A stretch of 25,677 nucleotides of DNA from Gemmatimonas phototrophica (GTDB lineage: Bacteria; Gemmatimonadota; Gemmatimonadetes; Gemmatimonadales; Gemmatimonadaceae). This document shows positions 14,609 through 22,105 of this stretch, in pieces. The position numbers and the translations under genes were made by a program. The notes under the pieces were generated by a model that was given only the letters and a program-made list of their open reading frames with translations, was not told where the DNA came from and did not search any database. The first letter of the stretch is position 1. The number at the start of each line of letters is the position of its first letter. The DNA lies in NCBI GenBank assembly GCA_945870175.1, contig CAMBRJ010000006.1:1-25677 (forward strand). The letters run 5' to 3'.

Positions 14609-15351
14609 GTGAGGGGGCTGCAGTGGCAGCTTCCGCCGGCACCGGTCTCACGGAGACGCCGGCGGTCGAGCTGTCCGCGCTGCGCTTTTCGTACAAGCAC
14701 GGGCGCGATGTACTGGCGATCGATTCGCTGACGATTGCCCGCGGCGAGACGGTGTTTCTGCACGGGCCGAGTGGCAGTGGCAAGACCACCCTGCTCGGCC
14801 TGCTGGCCGGTGTGCTGCAGGCGACCAGCGGACGCGTGCGCATTCTGGGCCAGGACTTCTCGACCATGTCGGGCGGGGCGCGCGATGCGTTTCGGGCGCG
14901 GCATCTGGGCTATGTGTTCCAGATGTTCAACCTCATTCCGTATCTCCCGGTGCGGGAAAACATCCTGCTGCCGGTGCGACTCGAGCCGGCGCGACGCGAA
15001 CGACTGGGCGGACGCTCGCTCGACGACGCGGTGCGCGACATCGCCACGCAGCTCGACATCGCGCAGTATCTCGATTCGCCGATCGCGGAGCTGAGTGTGG
15101 GCCAGCAGCAGCGCGTGGCCGCGGCGCGCGCGTTGATGGGCAGCCCGGAGGTGGTCATCGCCGATGAGCCCACCAGTGCACTCGACACCAACCGGCGAGA
15201 GCAGTTTCTCAAGCTGCTGTTTGCGTCGTGCGAGAAGGCCAAGGCCACGCTCGTCTTCGTCAGCCACGATCACACGCTGATGCCGCTCTTCTCGCGCACC
15301 GTGGAGCTCATGGAGATCAATCGCGCGGCGGACGTGAGTGCCGACGCATGA
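14605..15351 (+). CDS. ABC transporter ATPase (LolD/MacB-like)
   Basis: This 248-aa stand-alone nucleotide-binding subunit has Walker A GPSGSGKTT (54-62), Q-loop VFQ (Q106), signature LSVGQQQRV (163-171, with Val for the usual Gly), Walker B VVIADEPTSALD and switch His221 in FVSHDH. The first 20 residues are a non-conserved extension. It is probably the energy source for the FtsX-like permease downstream. That gene is joined to it by a chain of two 5-codon mini-ORFs with ATGA overlaps. The subfamily works in envelope or lipoprotein-type extraction or efflux rather than classical uptake; the substrate is unknown. Confidence 0.92.
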   Translation: MSEGAAVAASAGTGLTETPAVELSALRFSYKHGRDVLAIDSLTIARGETVFLHGPSGSGKTTLLGLLAGVLQATSGRVRILGQDFSTMSGGARDAFRARHLGYVFQMFNLIPYLPVRENILLPVRLEPARRERLGGRSLDDAVRDIATQLDIAQYLDSPIAELSVGQQQRVAAARALMGSPEVVIADEPTSALDTNRREQFLKLLFASCEKAKATLVFVSHDHTLMPLFSRTVELMEINRAADVSADA

Positions 15352-15379
15352 GGGACTCACGATGAGGGCATCGCGATGA
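15348..15379 (+). repeat. 14-bp tandem ATGA repeats forming two chained mini-ORFs (ATPase-permease junction)
   Basis: ATGA occurs at 15348, 15362 and 15376, exactly 14 bases apart, in the pattern ATGAGGGNNNCNCG. The first ATG overlaps the ATPase stop and encodes MRDSR; its TGA overlaps the second ATG, encoding MRASR. The TGA of that one overlaps the permease ATG at 15376. The unit length (3n+2) is what allows each stop to overlap the next start. The same design occurs at 23665-23696. Confidence 0.75.
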
Positions 15380-16962
15380 TGATCCTGCGTCTGGCGCTCA
15401 CGTCGCTGCGCAGCCGGTTACTGACCACGTCGCTGACGGTGGCGTCGATCGCGCTCAGCGTCACGTTGTTGGTTGGTATCGAGAACGTGCGGGCCGGCGT
15501 GCGTGATAGCTTCGCCGGCACGATTCGCGGCGTTGACCTCATCGTCGGCGCGCGCGGTGGCACGCTACAAGTGTTGTTGAGCGCCGTGTTCGGTATCGGC
15601 TCGCCGTCCGGATCGGTGAAGCTGTCCACGATGGAACGGTGGAAGGCGCACCCGGCCGTGAAGTGGGTGGTCCCGTACTCGCTCGGCGACAGTCATCGCG
15701 GGTTCCGGGTGGTGGGCACGACGCCGGAGTTTTACGAGCGCTACCGCTTTCGGAAGGATGGACGGATCGTGTTCGTGTCGGGACGCGCCGCGGTGGCCGA
15801 CACCGAGGTGGTGATCGGCAGCGATGCGGCCGAGAAGTTGGGGTACAGGATCGGCTCGCCGGTGGTGGTGGTGCATGGGCTCCGCGACATCGGGACGTCG
15901 AGTCATGAAGCGCACCCGTTTCATGTGGTCGGGATTCTCGGGCGCACGTTCACGCCGATCGACCGCTCGGTGTACGTGACGCTTGAGGGGATTGAGGCGA
16001 TGCACGAGCCTGAGATGGCCGTTGCTGCGTCGTCGATGGCGTCGGCGGAGGGAGCAGGAGGGAGGGTATCAGGGGGCAGGGGGCAGGGGGAAACCGCGCA
16101 GAAGACAACGGCACGAAAAAGCGCGAAAGCCGCCGCGATTCTTTCGGCGAACAAGTCGCGTGCGGCAGCGATGGCGCCGCCGCCGGGGACGCCGATGGTG
16201 ATGCCGGGAGCGGAGCCGCCTCCGGGGACGCCGTTGGTGATGCCGGGCGCGAGTCCGCCGCCGGGCACGCCGCTGGTGATGCCGGGGGCTGAGCCGCCGC
16301 CGAGTGCGCTGCCGGAGGTGAAGGCGGCGGCGGTGGCGCAGAAGGTGGCGGAGAAGAGCGTCCCGGTTGCGGCGACGGTCGATGCTGAACCGGCGCATGA
16401 TCACGGCGACGATCAGATCACGGCGTTCTTCGTGGGGACCAAGAATCGCTTTGAAGCGCTGATGCTGCAGCGCGAGATGAACACCGATCTCGTGGAGCCG
16501 CTCACGGCGGTGATTCCCGGGGTCGCGCTCGGCGAGTTGTGGCAGAACATCGGTAGCGCCGAAGTCGGTCTGCGGGTGATCGCGATTTTCGCCGTGGCGA
16601 TTGGACTGACCGGGATGCTCGTCGCGCTGTACTCGTCGCTGGAAGCCCGTCGTCGCGAGATGGCGATTCTCCGTGCGGTGGGCGCCGGCCCGCGCATGAT
16701 CATCTCGCTGCTCGTGCTCGAGAGTGGGTTGTTGGCGCTGCTCGGGTGCATCATCGGGGTGGCTGCCGTCTATCTCGGGCTGTTCGTGGCACAGGGACCG
16801 ATCGAACAACGCTTCGGGTTGCACCTCGCGCTGCATCCGCTCCGCTCAGTGGAGTGGACGTATCTCGCCGTCGTGATGGGCGCGGGTGTCGTGATCGGCT
16901 TCGTGCCGGCATGGAAGGCCTACCGCACGTCACTTGTCGATGGACTGAGTCCGCGGGCCTGA
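15376..16962 (+). CDS. MacB/FtsX-type ABC permease with low-complexity insert
   Basis: This 528-aa permease has one N-terminal membrane span (about 17-36), a large periplasmic region, and three C-terminal spans (about 398-420, 441-472, 494-516). These are joined by the FtsX-typical LEARRREMAILRAVGAGP. The periplasmic region holds a strikingly low-complexity insert, about 218-335. It has a Gly/Arg/Lys stretch, then three 13-residue repeats of PPPGTPMVMPGAE type plus a partial one, then DAEPAHDHGDDQ, a small His/Asp cluster. After it, conserved-looking sequence resumes (ITAFFVGTKNRFEALMLQREMN). The ATG is linked to the ATPase gene by chained mini-ORFs. It is probably an envelope export or extraction permease; the DUF3299 neighbour and His cluster hint at a metal link, which is inference. 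Confidence 0.9.
   Translation: MMILRLALTSLRSRLLTTSLTVASIALSVTLLVGIENVRAGVRDSFAGTIRGVDLIVGARGGTLQVLLSAVFGIGSPSGSVKLSTMERWKAHPAVKWVVPYSLGDSHRGFRVVGTTPEFYERYRFRKDGRIVFVSGRAAVADTEVVIGSDAAEKLGYRIGSPVVVVHGLRDIGTSSHEAHPFHVVGILGRTFTPIDRSVYVTLEGIEAMHEPEMAVAASSMASAEGAGGRVSGGRGQGETAQKTTARKSAKAAAILSANKSRAAAMAPPPGTPMVMPGAEPPPGTPLVMPGASPPPGTPLVMPGAEPPPSALPEVKAAAVAQKVAEKSVPVAATVDAEPAHDHGDDQITAFFVGTKNRFEALMLQREMNTDLVEPLTAVIPGVALGELWQNIGSAEVGLRVIAIFAVAIGLTGMLVALYSSLEARRREMAILRAVGAGPRMIISLLVLESGLLALLGCIIGVAAVYLGLFVAQGPIEQRFGLHLALHPLRSVEWTYLAVVMGAGVVIGFVPAWKAYRTSLVDGLSPRA
16060..16090 (+). other. G-quadruplex motif inside the permease gene
   Basis: Five guanine runs lie on the coding strand: GGG (16060-16062), GGG (16064-16066), GGGGG (16072-16076), GGGGG (16079-16083) and GGGGG (16086-16090), with loops of 1, 5, 2 and 2 bases. 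This satisfies the usual G3+N1-7 rule. It encodes part of the GGRVSGGRGQGE stretch. Confidence 0.7.
16177..16317 (+). repeat. 39-bp in-frame tandem repeat in the permease
   Basis: Units lie at 16177-16215, 16216-16254 and 16255-16293, with a truncated fourth from 16294. Each encodes PPPGTP(M/L)VMPGA(E/S). Synonymous and single-base differences between units indicate an array that is not brand new. The repeats are expected to form an extended proline-rich spacer in the periplasm. Confidence 0.9.
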
Positions 16963-17007
16963 CGCCGCGCTGACTCTCTCGTTTCTCACCGAATACCAGA
17001 ACGCCAA

Positions 17008-18645
17008 ATGCGCACATCCTCTGTCGTCGGCCTGCTGTTCGCGGCTTTCGCATCCGTTACCACTGCGGCCTCCGCGCAGCCCGGTCGCGGCCCGTCACCG
17101 GTCGCCAAGAACATTCAGGCGTTGCCGGTTGATCCGGCGCCGTCATACGTCCGGAAGGACGCGCCCACCGATCCCGTCATCCTGAAGCTGTGGGAAGAAG
17201 GGATGCAGCGGTCGCAGGCTGGCGCGCTGGCGCAAGCCCTGCTCGATTCCGTCGGCCCGCGCCTGACCGGCTCGCCGAACATGAATCGCGCGCAGGATTG
17301 GCTGCTGGCCACCTACAAGCAGTTCGGCATATCGGCGCGCAAGGAACAGTACGGCACGTGGAATTCGTGGAAGCGAGGGGCGGCATTCGCCCAGCTTACG
17401 GCGCCGCGCGTAAAGGTGCTCGAGATCAACATGCTGTCATGGAGCGGCAACACTTCGGGTAAGTGGGCCAATGGCGACGTCGTGGTGGTAAAGCCCTATC
17501 AGTCGCCCGAGGAGTTCACGGCGTGGTTGCCAAGCGTGAAGGGCAAGATCGTGCTGGCGTCGGCACCGCGCCTGACCTGCCGTCCCGCGTCGCAGCTCGC
17601 CGAGTTTGCCATGCCGAGCACGCAGGCGTCGCTCGACTCACTGCAGCGCGATCTGTCAGCCACGTATCAGGGCGTGACGCAGCGCGTGCCGACGTTCTAC
17701 AGCGACCTCAAGGCAGCCGGTGCGGTGGCCGTGTTCGAGTCGAACTATTCGCAGTATCCGGGCGTGAACAAGATTTTCGGATCACCGCGCAACGCGGCGT
17801 TGCCGACGTTCGACGTGAGCTGCGAAGACTACGGCATGCTGTTCCGCCTCGCGCAGAACAAGCAGAGCCCGAAGGTGCGCGTGATGGCCGAGTCGGAAGC
17901 GCTCGGCGACAAGCCGGTGTTCAACGTGATCGCCGAAATCAAGGGTGCCACGAAGCCCGACGAGTACGTGGTACTGTCGGCGCACTTCGACAGCTGGGAA
18001 GGACACTCGGGCGCGACCGACAACGCCACGGGGTCGATCACGATGATGGAAGCGCTGCGCATTTTGAAGACCGTGTATCCGAAGCCGTCGCGCACGATTC
18101 TGGTCGGTCACTGGAGCGGTGAAGAGCAGGGATTGAATGGCTCCGGCTCGTTCACCGCCGATCATCCGGAAGTGATCAAGGGGCTGCAGTTTGCCTTCAA
18201 TCAAGACAACGGCACGGGCCGCGTGGTGAGCACCGGTCCGGGGCTGCATCCGGAAAACGGACCGCGCCTGGCGCAGTACATGAGCCAGATGCCGTCGCAG
18301 TTCACGCAATACATCCGGCTCTCGGGCCCGTCGGGCATCGGCTCGGGGTCAGACGACGCGTCGTTCCGCTGCTGGGGCGCACCGGCGGTTGGACTCGGCG
18401 CGCTGAACTGGGACTACAGCAACAGCACGTGGCACACGAACCGCGACGCCTTCGACAAGATCATTGTCGATGATCTGAAGCACAACGCGACGCTCACCGC
18501 GATGTTCGTGTACTTGGCCAGCGAAGACGCCGAGAAGAGCTCGCGTGTGTTGGTGGATCCGATTCCCGGTGGTCGTCCGGGGCAGGTGATCACGGTGCCG
18601 AGTTGCGGGAAGCCCCAGCGGGATGCGACGCAGTATCGACGGTAA
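17008..18645 (+). CDS. Secreted M28-family zinc metallopeptidase
   Basis: This 545-aa protein has a signal peptide (hydrophobic VVGLLFAAFASVTTAASA, likely cleaved after A23), an N-terminal region of about 100 residues, a PA-type inserted domain (about 130-300) and the M28 peptidase domain. The di-zinc site is complete: H326 and D328 in SAHFDSWEGH, D338 in GATDNATG, catalytic E372 and ligand E373 in WSGEEQG, D400 in NQDNGTG and H476 in TWHTNRD. Members are aminopeptidases or carboxypeptidases such as the PSMA-like group. It starts 45 bases after the permease, so it may be co-transcribed. It converges on ruvA with a 14-base gap and no obvious terminator. Confidence 0.93.
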   Translation: MRTSSVVGLLFAAFASVTTAASAQPGRGPSPVAKNIQALPVDPAPSYVRKDAPTDPVILKLWEEGMQRSQAGALAQALLDSVGPRLTGSPNMNRAQDWLLATYKQFGISARKEQYGTWNSWKRGAAFAQLTAPRVKVLEINMLSWSGNTSGKWANGDVVVVKPYQSPEEFTAWLPSVKGKIVLASAPRLTCRPASQLAEFAMPSTQASLDSLQRDLSATYQGVTQRVPTFYSDLKAAGAVAVFESNYSQYPGVNKIFGSPRNAALPTFDVSCEDYGMLFRLAQNKQSPKVRVMAESEALGDKPVFNVIAEIKGATKPDEYVVLSAHFDSWEGHSGATDNATGSITMMEALRILKTVYPKPSRTILVGHWSGEEQGLNGSGSFTADHPEVIKGLQFAFNQDNGTGRVVSTGPGLHPENGPRLAQYMSQMPSQFTQYIRLSGPSGIGSGSDDASFRCWGAPAVGLGALNWDYSNSTWHTNRDAFDKIIVDDLKHNATLTAMFVYLASEDAEKSSRVLVDPIPGGRPGQVITVPSCGKPQRDATQYRR

Positions 18646-18659
18646 CGACCCCGTACCCC

Positions 18660-19256
18660 TTACTTCGCCGTGAGGCGAGCGAGCGCCGCTCGCACCACCG
18701 CTCCCACATCCGCTCCACCGCTCGAGTCTACGACCGCCCGCACGGCGCGATCAGCTTCGAGCTGGTTGTAGCCGAGGGCAATGAGCGCGCGAATGGCGTC
18801 GTCGGCGACCGGGCTGGCGGCGTTGCCCGTGGCAGCGGGCGCGGCGCCCACGGTGTCCATCTTGTCGGCCAGATCGAGGATGATCTGCTCGGCCTTCTTC
18901 CGACCCACGCGCGGCACGCGCATGAGCGTCGTGATGTCCTTCTCGCGCAGCGCACGCACGACGCGCTCCGGCGTGAGCGACGACAGGATGCCCAGCGCGA
19001 GCGCGGGGCCGACCCCCTTGGCCACGAGCAGCCGCTGAAACACCGCGCGGTCGTAGCGATCGGAGAAGCCATACAAGTGCCAGGCATCTTCGCGCACGGC
19101 GAGATGCGTGTGCAGCGTGATCGTCGCCCCTTCCTGCGGTAAGGACTCGAAGACCGAGAGCGGAATGAGGCACTCGTAGCCCACGCCACCCGCCGTCAGG
19201 ATTTCCACGCGATCGAGTTCGCGACGTACGAGCGTGCCGGATACGAGAGCGATCAT
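18660..19256 (-). CDS. ruvA: Holliday junction DNA helicase subunit RuvA
   Basis: This 198-aa protein has an N-terminal OB fold (MIALVSGTLVRRELDRVEI, GVGYECLIPLSVFESLP, REDAWHLYGF). Two helix-hairpin-helix motifs follow (LLVAKGVGPALALGIL and LMRVPRVGRKKAEQIILDL). After a flexible linker the C-terminal domain III contacts RuvB (DAIRALIALGYNQLEADRAV). RuvA tetramers bind four-way junctions and load RuvB. The ATG overlaps the ruvC stop (ATGA). Confidence 0.97.
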   Translation of the reverse strand: MIALVSGTLVRRELDRVEILTAGGVGYECLIPLSVFESLPQEGATITLHTHLAVREDAWHLYGFSDRYDRAVFQRLLVAKGVGPALALGILSSLTPERVVRALREKDITTLMRVPRVGRKKAEQIILDLADKMDTVGAAPAATGNAASPVADDAIRALIALGYNQLEADRAVRAVVDSSGGADVGAVVRAALARLTAK

Positions 19257-19789
19257 TTCACGAGCTTGGAGAGAGGGATGCGCATCGCCGGCAGCTCAGG
19301 GAGCTTCGGTCGCGACGACATGAGACAGGCACAAAGCGCGGCGGCCACGCCGTCGGCGGCGTCGGCGGGTTGCGGGGCACGCGTGAGGCGCAGCAGGCGC
19401 GCCACCATGAACTGCACCTGCTCCTTCGTAGCCGCGCCGGTCCCGGTGATCGCTTTCTTGATCTCGGCCGGCGGGTACTCGCAGATCGTGAGGGCGGCCT
19501 TCTGCGCGGCGAGCAGAATCACGCCGCGCGCGTGACCGAGCACGATCGTCGTGCGCACATTCTTGGCATAGAACACGTCTTCGACGGACATCGTATCGGG
19601 ACGGTGCCGCGCGAGGACTTCCTCGACGCCTTCGTGTATCTCGAGCAGCCGCTGAGGCAGCGGGTCTTTCGCGGTGGTGCGGATCACGCCGCACTCCACG
19701 AGGGTAGCGATGCGGCCGTCAAAGGCGACCACCCCGTACCCCGTGACGGCGGTGCCCGGATCGATCCCGAGCACCAGCGATGGGCTCAC
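19253..19789 (-). CDS. ruvC: Holliday junction resolvase RuvC
   Basis: This 178-aa RNase H-fold endonuclease has its four acidic residues in place: D10 (GIDPGTAVTGYGV), E70 (SVEDVF), and D143 and D146 (PADAADGVAAALC). The C-terminus extends slightly past the usual end (PELPAMRIPLSKLVK). The GTG start (19789-19787) overlaps the yebC stop as GTGA. RuvC resolves junctions processed by RuvAB. Operon order yebC-ruvC-ruvA is standard. Confidence 0.97.
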   Translation of the reverse strand: MSPSLVLGIDPGTAVTGYGVVAFDGRIATLVECGVIRTTAKDPLPQRLLEIHEGVEEVLARHRPDTMSVEDVFYAKNVRTTIVLGHARGVILLAAQKAALTICEYPPAEIKKAITGTGAATKEQVQFMVARLLRLTRAPQPADAADGVAAALCACLMSSRPKLPELPAMRIPLSKLVK

Positions 19790-20529
19790 GCCTCGGCCAT
19801 CGCGTCGTCGTCCATCTCGAAGTTCGCGTCGACCTTCTGCACATCGTCGAGCTCTTCGAGCGCTTCGAGCAACTTCATGAGCTGATCGACCGCCGAGCCT
19901 TCCACCTTCACGGTGCTCTTGGGCACCCAGGCCAACTCGGCGTCGGCCACCTTGTACTTCTTCGACTCGAGTCCTTCTTTGGTCGCGTGCAGCGCGCCGG
20001 GATCGGTGGTGATCGTGAACTCGGTGTCGTCGCGCACGACATCGTCGGCACCAGCCTCGAGCGCGGCTTCGATGAGGGTGTCTTCGTTCACGCCCGCGGC
20101 GGAGACGGACATCTGTCCCTTGCGTTCGAAGAGGTACGCCACGGAGTTGCTGGAGCCCATGTTGCCATGATTGCGCGACAGCTTGTGCCGCACGTCGGCC
20201 ACGGTGCGCGTGGGGTTGTCGGTTACCGCCTGGATCATGATCGCGACGCCGCCAGGACCGTACGCTTCGTACAGCACTTCGACGTAGTCCACACCTTCCA
20301 GTTCGCCCGTGCCCTTCTTGATGGCGCGGTCGATGTTGTCCTTGGGCATCGACACCGCCTTCGCATTGTCGATGGCAGTCCGCAGGCGAGGATTGCCGCC
20401 GGGATCACCCCCGCCCAGCTTGGCGGCCATGGTGATTTCGCGGATCAGCCGCGTGAAGAGCGCGCCGCGCTTGCTGTCCGTGGCGGCCTTCGCGCGCTTG
20501 ATCGTTTTCCATTTGCTATGTCCTGCCAT
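19786..20529 (-). CDS. yebC: YebC/PmpR-family protein
   Basis: This 247-aa protein begins with the invariant AGHSKWKTIKRAKAATD. LFTRLIREITMAAKLGGGDP, MPKDNIDRAIKKGTG, VLYEAYGPGGVAIM and NPTRTVADVRH follow. The family was long annotated as a transcriptional regulator; recent work links some members to relief of ribosome stalling. Its usual position before ruvC is kept here. The ATG at 20529 is preceded by a G-rich GGGGCAGG that could act as a ribosome site. The in-frame upstream ORF is only the palindromic repeat. Confidence 0.96.
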   Translation of the reverse strand: MAGHSKWKTIKRAKAATDSKRGALFTRLIREITMAAKLGGGDPGGNPRLRTAIDNAKAVSMPKDNIDRAIKKGTGELEGVDYVEVLYEAYGPGGVAIMIQAVTDNPTRTVADVRHKLSRNHGNMGSSNSVAYLFERKGQMSVSAAGVNEDTLIEAALEAGADDVVRDDTEFTITTDPGALHATKEGLESKKYKVADAELAWVPKSTVKVEGSAVDQLMKLLEALEELDDVQKVDANFEMDDDAMAEA

Positions 20530-20623
20530 CGCCCTGCCCCGTGAATGCGGAAATGGGTGTACCGAACCGATGTCGGGGAAAATAATGCCGACGGGGCGCG
20601 GGGTGTGAAAACCCATGGCGCAT

Positions 20624-20757
20624 GGCTCATGGCCCACGGCAGATAGCCGATAGCCTGAGCGCTCCATGCTTGGGAGCTCACAGCTCACAGCTCCCGGGCT
20701 CAAGGCTTTCAGGCTATGAGCTCTCGGCCGTGGGCCATCGGCCATCGGCCATGGGCA
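20624..20757. repeat. Dispersed intergenic palindrome, copy 2
   Basis: It lies between the DnaB-like gene and yebC and starts 8 bases after the former's stop codon. Stems are ATGGCCCACGGC (20629-20640) with 20727-20738, ATAGCCTGA (20650-20658) with TCAGGCTAT (20709-20717), and GGGAGCT (20672-20678) with AGCTCCC (20689-20695). The apex holds a CAGCTCA direct repeat. It is related to copy 1 at 811-953 on the opposite strand. Both copies contain short degenerate GGCYCAYGGCC words, suggesting growth by internal duplication. Confidence 0.8.
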
Positions 20758-20765
20758 CAAACCCG

Positions 20766-21605
20766 CTACTCCTCCAGCACATCCTCGAACCGGCTGAACC
20801 GGTGGTCGAAGTACAGATCGACATAGCCCTTCGCCCCATCCCGATTTTTCAGCAGCAGCAACTCAGCCGCTCCGGACACGCCGAGATCGGACTCGTACAG
20901 CTCCTCGCGATAGAGTCCGAGCACCAGATCGGCGTGGGTCCCGATGGCTCCGCTCAATCCGAAATCGGGAAGGCGGGGACGGCGATCTTGTCGCTCGCGG
21001 GCCAGCTGCGGGAGGTGGGCGGTGAGCAGCACGGCAACATGGCGCTGCAGGGCGAGTCGTTTCAGCGAGAGCACCGCGAAGCCCAACGCCTCATCGCGTC
21101 CCGAGTCGCGATCCAGCAGGCACTCCAGCGGATCGACCACCACCAGCGATGCCTCGGGCGTCGCCTCCACCGCGCGATCGATGGCGGCCAGCGTACCCGA
21201 GGTCATCGTCTCGATGACTGGCGCGCGGTCGCGGAGTATGACGGCCGCGGCCGCGCGCCGAGCGCGTTCTTCCTCGGTGACGGCGCCGAGGCGCAACGAT
21301 TCCAACGACACCTTCGCGCCCATCGCGAGCGCCCGTTCGTAGGCGCGTTCGGCCTGCATTTCGCCCGTCAACACCAACGCGCGGGGCGAGACGCGCAGGG
21401 CGATGGCGAGGCTCAGTGCGGAGCAGCCGGCGCTGTCGTCGCCCCCGATGACGATCAGGTCGCCGCGGCGGAAGCCCCCGCTGATGGCGCGATCGATCGA
21501 AGGGAATCGCGTGGGGACCAGGCCCGGATCAACCTCGCCGAGGCTGGCTCGGTCGAGACGCGACACGACGCGGGTGAGCGGCGAGATGTCGGTGCGGTGC
21601 GTCAT
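20766..21605 (-). CDS. DnaB C-terminal-like RecA-fold protein with degenerate Walker A
   Basis: This 279-aa protein aligns along its length with the RecA-like core of replicative helicase DnaB but lacks the DnaB N-terminal domain. Matching blocks are FPSIDRAISGGFRRGDLIVIG (34-54), LTGEM (79-83, the SLEM-type glutamate), LVVVDPLECLL (154-164, Walker B), LSGAIGTHADLVLGLYRE (217-234) and ELLLLKNRDGAKGYVDLYF (248-266, the KQRNG finger). The P-loop reads GGDDSAGCS (54-62): the essential lysine is Cys61. The DnaB sensor glutamine (LSQ) is His. It is probably unable to hydrolyse ATP normally. The ATG shares a base with the stop of the upstream 130-aa gene (TGATG). Role unknown. Confidence 0.75.
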   Translation of the reverse strand: MTHRTDISPLTRVVSRLDRASLGEVDPGLVPTRFPSIDRAISGGFRRGDLIVIGGDDSAGCSALSLAIALRVSPRALVLTGEMQAERAYERALAMGAKVSLESLRLGAVTEEERARRAAAAVILRDRAPVIETMTSGTLAAIDRAVEATPEASLVVVDPLECLLDRDSGRDEALGFAVLSLKRLALQRHVAVLLTAHLPQLARERQDRRPRLPDFGLSGAIGTHADLVLGLYREELYESDLGVSGAAELLLLKNRDGAKGYVDLYFDHRFSRFEDVLEE

Positions 21606-21997
21606 CAGCCGGCGAGCTGGCGCGCGAGCCTCTCGAGTTCCTGCACCGACGGGCCATCGAGGTGCGTGCCGGCCGCCGCGACGAGGCTGCGAAGAGCGCC
21701 CGCCACGTCGAGTGACGTGCCCGTGGTCGATTCGACACAACGCGCGAATGGGACGCGGGTCGTCGCCGGGAGCGCGAGTGAGGCCAGCCAGACCTTGGCG
21801 GCCGCCGCGCGGGTGACCCGCTCGCCGAGCTGGAGGGTCTCGCCGGTCGTCACGCCCTGCGCCAGCCGGGCGGTCATGAGCGCGGCCAACGCCACCTCTC
21901 GTCCTCCTCCCAGCGGCAAACGTCCGGCCAGCGACGCGAGAGCAGGGAAGGGGAAGCGAAGCGGGTCGAGCGCGTAGGGAAGGGATTCAGCGTGCAC
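21605..21997 (-). CDS. Uncharacterised 130-aa protein
   Basis: I do not recognise a family. The sequence is Ala/Leu-rich and looks helical, with no signal peptide and no clear membrane span. A glycine-rich GRLPLGGGREVALAA and a C-terminal LDGPSVQELERLARQLAG stand out. Its TGA shares a base with the ATG of the DnaB-like gene, so the two are very likely made together and may interact. The GTG at 21997 was chosen as the first start after the divergent gap; the same frame stays open far upstream only as a shadow of porX. It is a real gene by position and coupling; function unknown. Confidence 0.6.
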   Translation of the reverse strand: MHAESLPYALDPLRFPFPALASLAGRLPLGGGREVALAALMTARLAQGVTTGETLQLGERVTRAAAAKVWLASLALPATTRVPFARCVESTTGTSLDVAGALRSLVAAAGTHLDGPSVQELERLARQLAG

Positions 21998-22105
21998 GGT
22001 TCGAATGTAACGCGTCCGAGGGCGTCCGGTGCGGTGAGGGCGAGCCGTCCGGCATGCTGGCATCGCGGCTAGACCGTGGTCCTGCTGCGCAGGTACCTTT
22101 CTCCT
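21998..22105. promoter_or_regulatory. Divergent promoter region between the 130-aa gene and porX
   Basis: This 108-base gap must hold promoters for both directions if neither gene is read from elsewhere. I see no convincing -10/-35 pair and no strong operator-like palindrome. Confidence 0.4.

Noticed and set aside
18646..18659. Bidirectional terminator between the M28 gene and ruvA
   Set aside because: The 14-base gap contains no hairpin or T-run.
20530..20760. Upstream extension of yebC
   Set aside because: It translates the palindromic repeat; the invariant AGHSKWK N-terminus fixes the start at 20529.
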